64,000 nucleotides of DNA from Saussurea involucrata (GCA_033807775.1 JAWVWS010001017.1:620001-684000); one strand, 5' to 3'. Shown: positions 46,351 to 58,194, counted from the first letter of the stretch. Notes: generated by a model from the sequence alone, not told the origin. A program made the numbers and translations.

Positions 46351-46856
46351 GTGTGTATGAATACTTGAAAGTATAGAAAAGATAATACACAAGTATTAAT
46401 CTTTAGAAACACACGGTCAGAAATGATGTTACGGTAATCCAAGATCTCCATGAAAAACATTTAAAATCACACTTCTAGATTCATAAAATTTGTTTGAGAA
46501 TAGAGTATTGGTTTGAACATTTAAGAAAAAATGTTTTTCATGCTTGAAAGTTGTTCTTCTTTCAAACAATATGAGATTAAGATTAGAAGATACTTACCTT
46601 CAGAAATATTTGAGCTCCCCCTCAAATCACGATGCAATGATTTAAAATCATATAAGCTCCCCCTTAAAATGTGCAAAAGATATTTATCTTGAACAAAATC
46701 TGCACAAATAACAAGACTTGGATCAAAATATCCTTAATCATTAAAACGAGTTCTGAATTACCAGGATTGAAGATAAATTTAAAAGTCATAGTCGTTGAAG
46801 AACGAGTCCTGATCTATTTACTCAAAAGTCTATCTCTTGAACTCCCCCTTAAAAAC
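46351..46856 (-). mobile_element. Remnant of a Sirevirus 3' UTR between G and K
   Basis: 506 bp with minus-strand GGGGGAG motifs (near 46618, 46660 and 46845) and decayed copies of the ACGAGTTCTGAA / GAACGAGTCCTGATC hairpin units found in D and B. It appears to be the older element into which K, and perhaps G, inserted. No ORF. Confidence 0.55.
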
Positions 46857-47137
46857 TGTGAGTTCCAGATTCGTGCAACACCTAATAGAAATCAATAGAT
46901 GTAGAACAAGACAGTATGATTTCCAATGGTCATCCACTTTACTTTCAATAATAGAGAGAGTTTACAATAAGAGCTTGAAAGATTAAAATGACAACTCTCT
47001 TAATTTTAAGCAAAACAATACATTATATACTATGGGCCCGTGGTAACAAGCCCACGGACCGTTCACAATTAAGGATCAAATTAATAAATAACGAATCAGC
47101 CCTTGAACTTCTATTCAACCAATATTTGACCCTAACA
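46857..47137 (-). repeat. Element K 3' LTR
   Basis: 281 bp; in sense it starts TGTTAGGGTC and ends CTGGAACTCACA, aligning end to end with G's LTR, including the GTGGGCTTGTTACCACGGGCCC-type inverted repeat before the TATA box. Confidence 0.85.
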
Positions 47138-50100
47138 ATCTCCCCCTTTGAATTGAAGTTCGAGTTCGCGCCAATTCTCGACATATCTTTTTCGGAGCGC
47201 AAAGTGGACCTCGAACATTATGATGGCTCGGCGGTAGTCGATGCGGTCTTCAATCACTTCTAATGCTTCCCGAGCGGTTGTTTCATTCGAATTAGGAACA
47301 TACAAATACCTTTTATTTTCTGATTCATGAGTGATGATGTTGCAAAGAGCATCTTTGACTTTGAGGAGTGTGCCGTCGCAGAATCTGTCTACCTGACTGA
47401 AGCGTATGAACCTCTTTTCTTTCTAATCGTTGAGGTATACTATCCCAAATTCTGGTTCTAGAAGCAGTGCGTTCTCGGGATACATCTTCAGTTCGGGCGC
47501 TTTTAGATTCAGTTTCAGCAGGTTTACCTTCTTTGCTCTGTTCTCGATTGCCATTTGAAAGTCTGTAAGATAGGATATCATAATTGTCCGAATTAGAAAT
47601 TGACGAACAACTTCGAGTGCTTTGGTTACCCGCAGCGGTCAGATGGCTGTGGTTTGGAGGTCTTTCAATATAGCTTGGAAGTCGAACGGTCTAAGGTGCT
47701 TGAAGTCAGCTTCGGAAAATCTCCATTCATTATCGTCTTCTCGTCGGACGGTGAATACCGGAAACATGACTTTAAGAATTCTACATGTTTGAACATTGAG
47801 CACTTCGGTGATCTTGTGCTTGGTTCGGACATGGCTAACTGACATACACCGCTTCATGGCGTTTAAGTATTGGCTTTGATATTCCGGGTCGGAACTGGAA
47901 ATCCCGAGGCAAAATGAAGGCTCGATAGTGCGTAACCTGTGAACATACAGCTTTTTCAGATATTCCTCCAGGTGAGGAATGAGGATCATGATCTTCTCCC
48001 ATCGGATTTGTTGCTGTTGAGGAGGAGGAGGATGATCTGAAGCTGTTGGTTGTTGAGGAGATGTCAGATTTACAGGAGTTGAGGTTTCGGGTATCGTAGA
48101 AGTCTCGGGGGCCTGAGCTGTGTGAACGGGTGTACCATATAGGTTTTGCAGCAGAAACTAGTCATAGTCAACGTTGTCGTCTTCATCAGTAGGAAAGATC
48201 AGGTTTACCTGGAGATTTATAGCACTGGCGGCTTTTTCGTACCATTCATTTTCGTTCTCCGGGTCGATCTCGGTGTCAGGATCAATCAGATTGACTACAG
48301 GCCTATCTGATGCGTCATATGTGACCAATTCCTGTGCCTCTCCCTCGGGCTTTTCAACCGTCGGGTCTTCGTCGTCGGAGATGTCTATATCTATGACCAT
48401 CTCGACTAAGCTCAATTGGGCTTCAGGTTGTTCTTCAAATGTAGTTGCCGCAGTTGACGGTTCCGGTTGAACCACAGTTGTTTCAGTGAGGATCATGGCG
48501 GTCTCGGCTAATCGTAGTCTTTTATTCTTCCCCTCACGGTGATCAGGATCATCCTAATCATCGTGTCTTTACTTTAGACCACCGGCTTGACTCTTGCAGG
48601 TTTCTTCCATGGAGGCGACTCTCTCGGTCAAGGTGGTTAGGGCTTGCTGAACATCCTTGAGAGTCGTGTCAAGTTGATCCATTCTTATGGTGATGGACGA
48701 CGAAGGAGCAGATACCTGTGATCGTAGAACGGATATCAGGTCTGCTTCGGTAGAGGCATCGGTTTCGGTGCAGCTGAGCCAGAAGCATAGTCTTCAAGGT
48801 ATCCCCCGAATAAGTTGGCTAAACGGGAGCCGGTGGAGGGGTTGGTGCGGGTTCAGATTCGACTACGTTCTCTTTACCTTTGATCAAGCATTTAATTTTG
48901 TCGAGCTCGGAGGTGAGGTGCTGCTCCATTGCCTTGCAGACAGCCTTTAGGGTGCTGTCCAGAGATCCCTTTGACACAACGTCGGGTAAGATAACTCCGT
49001 GATCACTTAGATTACCCATTGAGGCATCTACCTTAGAGGTAGAGCAACCTACGTTCACGGTTGGCGACGATGTGGCCGTGGTAGGTATTCCTTCTGATCC
49101 TCGCGTTCCGCTTAAGGGCGGAGACACTACGGAAGTTCCGATCGAGTCACGAAGAACATCGATTTATTGGATCTCATCTTGTGTCCTAGCCGAAGAATGT
49201 TCTATTTCAAGTGGCTCTTGACTCGATGGTGCTTTGAAAGAAGGTGAGACCGGGGGAGGCTGGTCTTTTGTTTCAATACCCATACTCTCCAAGTGAGAGA
49301 TCGGTAGAAGTTGTGCTATGTCCCCGTGCGAAGTTGAAACACCCATCTTTTGAGAGACGGATGAGTGGCCAGGGAGGTCTTGCACTTGCGCAGCTAGGTC
49401 CACGACGGCTTCTTCAATACCATGTCCCAACGGATGAGACACGATAGTAGATGTGGCTACCTGGATGACGTGGTTTGGGGTCGCTCAGAAGCCTCTATAT
49501 TTTTACGGGTTATTCTCTCTTGATTTTTTTTCGATCTCAATTCCCCCCGTCTCACATGTTCAAATTCTTCAACTAATACTCCCTCATCTCTCCTTATGTC
49601 TCCCGTATCAGGCTGGGTAGTGGGGATTAGAGGGTTTGTGGGTGAGTCAGATTGAATTCCTTCGGTCAACTCTGGGTTTGGTCCGATACGGGTAGGTATC
49701 AAGAATGCGCATATGGCACGATCCGTATCGGATTCGGTGGAGTCAGATGCTACGTCTTCCACCTGTCTGGGTGGTGAAGGGTCAGAAATGTATGGCTCCG
49801 GGTCACGATGAAGCATTAGTCTAGACGACGGTCCAGCTTCGGTCGTCGTCCGGGTGATGGGAATGACTTGTTGGCTTGGTCCGGCTTGGGTAGTACTGGC
49901 TCGCGTATCCAATGCACCGCCCACGCATGTTCCCCTCCCATGTAATCTCAACACACCCCGTCCGGGAGCCCCAGCTGCCCGGACTCTACCACTTCTCGTT
50001 CTCGGACCCTCACATCTCTCGGGTCTATCTCCCAGGGGAGGTCCCTCCGGCGCTGGCTAGACTATGGGAGCAGCTAACTCTCTCCTATATTCTAACACAC

Positions 50101-50756
50101 TCGGTGCATTGGGGTCCGCGTGTGCCAGTAGGGCTTCAGGTATGGGCATGGCTCTGGCGTCAGAAGGGTTACGAATAACAAGATATTGCAAAGGAAAGGG
50201 TGGACATACCGGATGGTTTATTCGTCGCGGTATGGCTGGATTCGCGTCCATGTGTTGTCTGACGGCCAGTGAGAAGAATCGAGGATAAGGTAGGAACTTC
50301 TTTTGCTTTGTCCCGCCGATTTTCCGAATGGCCTGCACCATTTCGCGCCAGATGATCATCGTGAAGTTAATATGCCTGTTGTAGCACACCGCATGGAACA
50401 GACGCACGAAGTCGGCTGTGCACTGGTCTATGCCCCTCCAACTGGATGAGAGACACCTGTTCAGTATGGCGAACAGCGTGTACCAGATGGGCGCAAGATA
50501 TTTTTTGTTGAATGCTGACGGTCGCTCGAGGGCGCGGTTGTAGCTTATAGCGCGTACTTGAGCACACAGGGTTGTGTCATTGACCGTGGGGTCGTAGCCT
50601 TCGTGTCCGCCGGCGTTGGCTTCTGGTAGGGACAGCAAGCGGCGGAACGCGTCAGGTGTGATGGTCGTAGGGTGAAGGGATGGTTGTCGATCCGTGCTGT
50701 GATGGTCTGAGAATTGGCAGACGTGATGACTTGGGCAGTGAGCCACAGTTGATAAA

Positions 50757-51314
50757 TGTTAGGTCTAGAGTTTTGTCAAAAACACAAGTGTTGAGTTCTG
50801 AGTAAGAAGACTAAAGAAGACTCAGAAGACTCAGAAGTTCTGAGTAGAAGACTCAGAAGTTCTGAGTGAGAAATCTCAAAAAGATTCTAAGTGTTGGATT
50901 CTGACTAGAAGGTTCAGAGTTCTGAGTAGGAGACTCAGAACTTCTGACTATGAAGACAAATGTTCTGAAGCGCTTATTCAGAAGTATGTTCAGAATTCAT
51001 ATCTTGGGATATTATCTGTTATATTCAGTTACTAATTAGGACACGTGTAATTGTTCTATTAGTCTGTTTCTCATATGTACTGTAGCTTTAGCTATTATCT
51101 ACAGTATATATAGGAGTTAGCAACTGTAGCTAACTGAATCTTTTGGCTAACCTTTTGGATAACTCTTTACGCATAAATTGTTAGATCTATTGAGAGAGAA
51201 ATTCATTGTAATATCTTGTAATTCACAGATTGTTAATAGATCATATGACCAGTTGCTGTTAATACGATCTTAATTGTTCATATTTGATTGTAAGAGTGTA
51301 TCCTGAAACTTACA
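50757..51314 (+). repeat. Element I 5' LTR
   Basis: 558 bp TGTTAGGTCT...AACTTACA. First third is an array of GAAGTTCTGAGT/ACTCAGAA words. TATATATA at 51105-51112 abuts the inverted repeat CTGTAG/CTACAG (51080-51104). Confidence 0.95.
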
Positions 51315-51316
51315 AT

Positions 51317-51329
51317 TGGTATCAGAGCC
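51317..51329 (+). other. Primer binding site of element I
   Basis: TGGTATCAGAGCC two bases after the 5' LTR; complementary to plant initiator Met tRNA 3' end. Confidence 0.95.
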
Positions 51330-51801
51330 AATCAACAAACAAATTCGACCAAGAGTGTGTTTGATCGCGTTCTTGAAGTTTCTTGATCAATTCGACAATT
51401 GATTCCGCTGCTGCTAACAATTCTTGAATTCCTAACAATTCTTGAATTTGTTTCTATTATTGATTCAAGAAATTTGAATTTGTCTTTCTGTTGAATCGAT
51501 ATCTTACAATCAAGTCATCCAAAGATTTTCTCTCTATGCTGATTAATTCTCGAAATTAAACAGAGATCACAGGTATGTTTTCGAAATTCTTGATTGGTTT
51601 CTTGATCAAAGTGATTATATCTGCTGCATGTTGATTAGTATTCAAATTTTTTGTTGAAAAGAAGATTTCATTAATTCATGTACTTTAACTGTTTGATGAA
51701 ATGCATGTGACAGATTTGATCAATTCTTGCATGTTCTAGATCTGTGTTGATTCTCATTTTTTTCATAATTCATAGTTGATATTAGAATTTGTCATTTCAT
51801 C
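51330..51801 (+). other. Element I leader
   Basis: Non-coding. Similar to J's leader (58001-58197) up to J's gag start, then about 250 bp of its own with a strong 5' splice-like site CACAG/GTATGT near 51570. Confidence 0.65.
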
Positions 51802-53082
51802 ATGCCTGAGATTGTTGAAGTTTTTGTGAGACCCGCAAGTTCTATAACCAGTTCAGACAATTTACAAAAATTAAGTCCTGTAAAAGCAAAAGAAACAATT
51901 TCTAAACCAAAAACTGAGATTGTTCATTTTGAAAGCAAGATTGCTAATCTTCAAGCAAAACAAGACGAATATGCAAAAGTTATAAAGATTTTGCAAAAAG
52001 AGAAATCTGATTTTCTAAAGGATTTTGAAAAGGTTCAAGAAAACATAAAATTGTTAGAAAAAGAGAATGTTGATTTGAAAGAGAAAGGCAATTTTAGAAG
52101 AAAGATGTTGACAGAGTCTGAAAATAGAATCAAATCATGTGAAATGAAAAATTGTCAACTCTTGAAACAGATCTATGATTTTGAACAAGTTCTTATACTT
52201 GAAAGAGTGAAATTTGAGAAAGAGAGAAGAGACTTTCAAATTGAGAGGAAAGGTTTTGAAACAAAGTCTGTTGAATTATCTTTGAAAATTTCTGATTTGG
52301 AGAAAATTCTTGCAAAAGAAAGAAAAGAATTTGAATGCAAGAAAAATGTTTTTCAAAAAGAAAAGAATGGTTTTGAGAAAAAGAAAACAGGAATGTTAAA
52401 TGAGTTTTCTGTAAAAATCAATGAGTTGGAGAAAGAGTTAGAAGATGGAAGGAAAGAGACTGAAAAGAAGAAGGTAAATGACTTTAAAGAAAAATGCTTA
52501 AAAGATGAGTTTGAGAAGGAAAAGAAAGTTTTTCATTTGGAGATAAGGAGGCTTATTAAGAAATTATCTGATTTATCAACTAAAATCATGATAGAGAGGA
52601 AGTCCAAATCTGATTTGCAGTCAAGGTTTGATTTGTATGTTAAAAAGTTTAGGGAATTTGAAACGAAAGTTGTTGACAAATCAAATCATAGTTCAAAAGA
52701 TCAGATTCGTTCTTCTAATCTGTTTTATGATTCTGCTATTGATAAATCTTATAATTGTTCTTTTAAAAAGATAAAAATGGAATGGAGAGTTAAAGGAACA
52801 ACTTCTAAGAAAGAAGTGCCAAAATCAAAAGTTCCTAATTCAAATGTTAAGAAGAACAATACATTTCAAAGAAAATCTTTTGTTAAACCTGATGTGATTT
52901 ATTCTGTAAATCAATTAGTCAGAGTTGCACAAAAGAAACTTTGTTGTTCATATTGTGGGACTAATGATTTTGTGAACAAAAATTTTATTCAGCACTGGTA
53001 TGGTTCTTATAGAATATCTGCATATGCCACTGCACCTAACAAACCTGGACCCAAGTTCATATGGGTACCAAAGACAACTTAA
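51802..53082 (+). CDS. Gag C-half protein of element I (intact, 426 codons)
   Basis: The protein starts at PEIVEVFVRPASSITSSDNL, which matches an internal point of J's Gag (near 60000), so this ORF is a Gag cut down to its C-terminal half with a new ATG. Coiled coil at about residues 35-300 (repeated KEKxxFEK patterns). Tail: QIRSSNLFYDS, MEWRVKGTT, YSVNQLVRVA, LCCSYCGTNDF, HWYGSYRIS, IWVPKTT, TAA. Cys-rich CCSYCG could be half a metal site (inference). It lacks the capsid and the CCHC knuckle. Intact in a just-inserted copy, so its parent was probably producing it. Confidence 0.9.
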   Translation: MPEIVEVFVRPASSITSSDNLQKLSPVKAKETISKPKTEIVHFESKIANLQAKQDEYAKVIKILQKEKSDFLKDFEKVQENIKLLEKENVDLKEKGNFRRKMLTESENRIKSCEMKNCQLLKQIYDFEQVLILERVKFEKERRDFQIERKGFETKSVELSLKISDLEKILAKERKEFECKKNVFQKEKNGFEKKKTGMLNEFSVKINELEKELEDGRKETEKKKVNDFKEKCLKDEFEKEKKVFHLEIRRLIKKLSDLSTKIMIERKSKSDLQSRFDLYVKKFREFETKVVDKSNHSSKDQIRSSNLFYDSAIDKSYNCSFKKIKMEWRVKGTTSKKEVPKSKVPNSNVKKNNTFQRKSFVKPDVIYSVNQLVRVAQKKLCCSYCGTNDFVNKNFIQHWYGSYRISAYATAPNKPGPKFIWVPKTT

Positions 53083-55775
53083 TCTGTTTTGCAGGTTATT
53101 CATGTGTAGAGTTGAATGATAATACTGACACATGACTTAAAACCGATGCTGTGCTTAAATTGAGAATGTTGACTTTTGGATAATTCAGTCCAAAACTCGA
53201 TCTGAATGTAATTATGGATTTCTGATTCATATAGATCAATTTGTTGATCTTGAAGATTTTTTTGAAAAAGTTCTGTTTGCTATGAGGTTATCGAACTCAT
53301 AGATGTGAGTGTTTTTAGTAGAAAACATTTCCAGAGAATGTGTTCAGAATCACATTTTGAGCAACCCTGCAAATTTTGGTTGAAAAATTCTGATTTTTGA
53401 GCAAGTTATGGTGATTTGAAATTCAGAATGTTCAAAAATCACAAAATCCAAAAATTTTTCTAAGGAATTTTCTCTGGATAGTTTTATCAGAATTCTGACT
53501 CTGTTACTCAGAAGTTCTGACTCTACTACTCAGAAGTTCTGACTCTACTACTCAGAATTCTGACTCAACTAATCAGAATTCTGACTCTGATACTTAGAAT
53601 TTTGAACAAGTTACTCAGAATTCTGACTTTTCTACTCAGAATTCTGACTCAACTACTCAGAATTTGGATTTTTTTTTAACTAATGAGGAATCATCGTAGA
53701 TGATTACCAAAATCTCTTGATTTTGCAGGATTATCTTGATTTCAGAGGAAGTATTGACTCAAAATTTGATCTGATTGTTTCAAGATAATGTTCAAAACCC
53801 GTGATTCAACGTTTTAGGTTTTTGAACATATCAGTTCAAAACCCGTACTTAAATGACAATGGCTTCTGAATAATTCAGTTCAGGACCCGTACTTCAGAGA
53901 CTAAGACTTCTAAACAAATCAGTTTAGAACTCATACTTCTCAGGTGATATCCTTAACTGTCATATTTTTCTGTTTCAAGGAACAAGTGGTGAAAGGTAAC
54001 ATTGTATTATGTTTTATTTCTATTGCTTTGAATGTTTGAATCTTAACAATTTAATTCAATGATATGATTTTTTTTAATTTTCATTCAATAAATAAATGTG
54101 TGTCAAAGAGTGATTTTACAAGTATTTTGTATTATCTGAGCTATATCTGTTTCAACTTTCACTTTTGAATTAAATCGAAAGGTAAGAAAAACATGAATGA
54201 AATTATGCCGAATGCTCAATGTTATGAAATCTATACTTATATAGAATATAATGCTCAAAAAGCCTAAATGTCAGAATGATGGATGGAAACGAAAATATGG
54301 GGGAAGTACTACGTTTTAGTACCAAGTGATTGAGATGAAATATAAATATATATAAAATCATTTAGTTTGAAAGTTTGTACCTGTGGCCTTTCTGGTTTGG
54401 GAGATTAAGTCCTAAGGGGTGCTAGTCACCTAGTCCCTAAGACCAACTGGTCTGGGATCGGCTGACCCAAATCCTGCAATAGAACCAGATAGAAAGCCAT
54501 GTTCTACTGGTACAAATGGGTTTAAGATATATCGATGTGGCCTTTATGGTTTGGGAAATTAAGTTCCAAGGGGTGCTTGTCACCTAGCACCTAAGACCAA
54601 CTGGTCTGGGATATGCTGACCCAAATCCTGCTATAGAACCAGATAGAAAGTCATGTTTAACGATGTATCTTATTCTTACTAAACTTTTTGATTAAAAGAT
54701 GCCAATGTGCACAAAATTAAAAGATGTCAATGAGCACAAAATTAAAAGATGTCAATGAGCACAAAATTAAAAGATGCCAATGAGCACACATCTCTTGAAA
54801 CTTTGGGAAAATTCAAAGTCGCAATAAACCTGTAAATTTGTGAAAATCCTGATTTTGGACAAATAGTGTGAGTAGAGCAAAGTATTCGTATATGTTTTTA
54901 GAATTGCATATGCTTGAAGCTAATCATATTTCGCATGCTAAGCACACCAAATAGATTTAATAAAGGGATTGAAACTGAACATTTTTAACTCGATATGCAA
55001 TGATGACTTGTATTTGAATCCAAACACATGCATTTGATTTCATTTGATTGAAAATCTGATAAATTTCATTAAGTTGGATTTCTTTTGTAAAGTTTTCAAA
55101 TGATCAAATGTTAGTAGTTATTAAGTGTAGTTCAGTAAATCTTATTCTCCTTGTATAAATGTTTTCATTAAAGCACTATATTTGAAATGAATAATTTTAA
55201 TGAAATATATGCATACTTTCAGGGGGAGAAAACAAACTGCTACAGAATTCTTATTTTGAGGGGGAGCAAGGTTATTCATTAAGGAGGAGAAAAAGCATAG
55301 ACTTCATTCGAAGAAAAAGCATCGCTAAAGTTTTGAAAATCAAGGGGGAGAAAAGCTAAAGATTTTGAAGATGATTTTGCTTTCCAAAACTTTAGGGGGA
55401 GAAAAGCTAAAGATTTTGAAGATTGATATGGTTTTTGTACAGAAATAACAAAAGAGAGAAATGTTATTTTAAGAAGAAGAAGAGGAAAAGGAAACTGATC
55501 GGTTGTTTCTTATAAAGAAATCTTATGAAAGCTGAAATGAAGATGAGAATTGTCATTTCAAGAGGGAGCAAAGAAAAAGCAAATATATAACAAAAATCAA
55601 TTTGGAAATCGTTGCTGCTGCTGATTAAAGACTGACCAGAAGTTGTTAACTCAGATTATTCAGAATTCTGAGCAAAAGTTGTCAAAGCATTCAGAAGAGC
55701 TCCTTCTGAAGATTGTTCCTGCTCTAAGAATTTGATGATGAAAAGTACAAGTGTGTTTGACAAAAAGGGGGAGAT
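53083..55775 (+). other. Element I 3' UTR, structured
   Basis: TCTGTTTTGCAGG directly after the stop; a TCAGAATTCTGACT word array (53490-53665); three co-varying hairpins (53815-53945); a tandem ~155-bp duplication (54365-54655); four copies of the AAAAGATGYCAATG unit (54690-54790); polypurine motifs near 55221, 55258, 55283, 55344, 55393 and 55766. Confidence 0.85.
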
Positions 55776-56333
55776 TGTTAGGTCTAGAGTTTTGTCAAAA
55801 ACACAAGTGTTGAGTTCTGAGTAAGAAGACTAAAGAAGACTCAGAAGACTCAGAAGTTCTGAGTAGAAGACTCAGAAGTTCTGAGTGAGAAATCTCAAAA
55901 AGATTCTAAGTGTTGGATTCTGACTAGAAGGTTCAGAGTTCTGAGTAGGAGACTCAGAACTTCTGACTATGAAGACAAATGTTCTGAAGCGCTTATTCAG
56001 AAGTATGTTCAGAATTCATATCTTGGGATATTATCTGTTATATTCAGTTACTAATTAGGACACGTGTAATTGTTCTATTAGTCTGTTTCTCATATGTACT
56101 GTAGCTTTAGCTATTATCTACAGTATATATAGGAGTTAGCAACTGTAGCTAACTGAATCTTTTGGCTAACCTTTTGGATAACTCTTTACGCATAAATTGT
56201 TAGATCTATTGAGAGAGAAATTCATTGTAATATCTTGTAATTCACAGATTGTTAATAGATCATATGACCAGTTGCTGTTAATACGATCTTAATTGTTCAT
56301 ATTTGATTGTAAGAGTGTATCCTGAAACTTACA
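55776..56333 (+). repeat. Element I 3' LTR
   Basis: 558 bp, reads identical to 50757-51314, preceded by GGGGGAGAT. Confidence 0.95.
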
Positions 56334-57457
56334 ATAAACATATAACACAGGGACATCGGCTGTTGCAGTGAGGGCCTCACAGAGAGGGTGACCAAGTAAA
56401 ATGTGTACGACCACACGGTGTTGCTCTTGTGGTCGGAACTCCGCGGCGTCCAAATGATGATTATTGGCTTCCATCTCAATGCCATGGTCAGGGTTGACCA
56501 AAGCATTATCGGCTGCTTCGTCTATAAATTCCTCTTGAGGGGGAATCTGCTATTGGTGTTGTTGTTGTTTTTCCTGGTCTGCCATTTCGAATATCTAAAA
56601 AAGAATCAATGTTAGTAATCAAGGAGGATGAACAAGTGTAGACGCGTACCTTTGCAGTAATTGGCTCAATCTGAGACAGATTGAGGACTGCCAGTGAGAT
56701 AACAATGTACTAGAATGATGAACACAGGGGTGTCCGGACAAAAACATTTGAAACAAAGGTTTATGGACAAACAAGAGTGTCCGGACAAGGGTATCCGGAC
56801 AACCAAGGTTACCAGACAGAATGAATATTTCCGGACAAGGTACTCAATCCGAACGAATGCGGTTTCCAGATAAGTCAGGAGTTTCCGGATGACGTTGGTG
56901 ACCGGACACCTCATCAATCTGGATAGTTGAACTTACCGGAAACCCTTAGGTTTCCGGACAACTAGGGTTACCGGATGATGGTGGTGTCCGGATAAAATAT
57001 CTGAAGTATGCTGGTGTCCGGATGATTTTGAATGTGTCCGGATAGTTCAAAACTATCTGGACGACATCTGAATGAGTTCAAGCATGCTAAACACAACCTC
57101 AATCACGTATTAATCTATTCTAGCAGTATCGATATTAGTCTATGTGAACACGAAAGCATGTAGATCGACCTGAAATGCACCGATTTGACCCGAACACGTA
57201 AAAACGAGAAATGGGTTTTCGGAAACCCTGATTCGAGTAAATCCGTGGTCGATTTGTATGTGTAAGAGCGTGAGATTAGCACATTTGAGATCGAGATAGA
57301 TAGTAGAGAAGCATACTTGAGTTTGGAACGAAAATCGAGTGTGAGTCATCGATTGTGTGAGTGTCCGAGTGATAGAGAAAGCAAGAAGGTTTAGGGTTTT
57401 TCGAGGATTCCGGATAAGTGAATAGTATGGAGTCCGGAATTCTTAAATATGGGTCCA

Positions 57458-57986
57458 TGTTAGATCTGAAGTTTTGTCAATAAACCAAGTGTTGAAGATC
57501 TGATAAGAAGACTCAGATGTTCTGAGTAGAGAAGTCAGAGGTCTGACTGTGAAAGCTCAGAAGTATTGATAAGAGGAATCAGAAGTCTGGGAAGAGAAGT
57601 CAGATGTCTGAGTTAAGGAGTCAGAAGATCTGAGAAGCGTTATCAGAAGAATGTTCAGAAGTTCTGAACTACCTGTTCAGAACTTATGACGAGATACTTT
57701 ACTTAGTATTTTATAAACTAATTAGGACACGTGTTATGTTCTTATTAGTCTTTCTTATTTGTACTGTAGCTTTAAGATGTCCGTTGCAGTATAAATAGTA
57801 GTTAGCTCTACGTTGCTAACTGATTGATTTTCCCATATATCTTTGTATTCATTCTTTGTAATCTTTGAGATTCTCTCTCTCTTAGATTTGTAATCCTGTT
57901 CATCATTGAATACAATTGGGCTTGATCTTACAACTTCTCAATTACTGCTTTCTATATTGATTGTAAGATTAGATCCTGTTTTTTCA
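57458..57986 (+). repeat. Element J 5' LTR
   Basis: 529 bp TGTTAGATCT...TTTTTTCA. Diverged relative of I's LTR with the same TCAGAAGTCTGA words; TATA box TATAAATA at 57790-57797. Confidence 0.9.
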
Positions 57987-57988
57987 AT

Positions 57989-58000
57989 TGGTATCAGAGC
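57989..58000 (+). other. Primer binding site of element J
   Basis: TGGTATCAGAGC two bases after the LTR, as in A and I. Confidence 0.95.
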
Positions 58001-58194
58001 TAATCAACAAACAAATTCGTTCAAGATTTTTATCGCGAAGATCGATTGATCAATTTCTTGAAGATTTCTTGATTCATTCAAAATTCGATTCCGCTGCTAG
58101 GGCTAGTTCTTGAATTCTTGGCAATTCTTGAATTACCTGTTACATTTCGATCAAGAAACTCGAATTTGTCTTTCTGTTGAATTTTCTTACAATC

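Larger units (their letters stand above)
50757..56333 (+). mobile_element. Element I: young gag-only element with identical LTRs
   Basis: 5,577 bp flanked by ATAAA (50752-50756, 56334-56338). LTRs 50757-51314 and 55776-56333, primer site, leader, one intact ORF, structured 3' UTR, polypurine tract AAAAAGGGGGAGAT. The two 558-bp LTRs read identical base for base, so insertion is very recent. No protease, integrase or RT; it must have moved with enzymes from another element. The leader matches J's up to J's gag ATG, which is AAG here. Confidence 0.95.
47137..56585 (-). pseudogene. Element K ORF3, split by I
   Basis: ATG at 56585 (MADQEKQQQHQ, then a stop), NNHHLDAAEFRPQ and VPVLYV up to 56338. 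After I it continues at 50756 with QLWLTAQV, the N-domain (50746-50057: PIWYTLFAILNRCLSS, RGIDQC, KKFLPYPRFFSL), linkers (49954-49164), 49127-48819, an acidic part with DISDDEDPTVEKPEGE, and the C-domain from 47989 down to QFKGGDC across the polypurine tract. Several stops (one TAG near 48160) and frameshifts. Colinear with G's ORF3. Confidence 0.85.
46857..57457 (-). mobile_element. Element K: Sirevirus with ORF3, minus strand, hosting I
   Basis: 3' LTR 46857-47137, polypurine complement ATCTCCCCCTTTG (47138-47150), ORF3 split by I, and a leader with TCCGGA words up to J's LTR at 57458. Same family as G, opposite orientation. Pol and 5' LTR are not in the window. 56586-57457 is non-coding: donor/acceptor-like sites at 56649/56595, the LSQIEPI stretch, then TCCGGACA words to about 57060. 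Confidence 0.85.
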
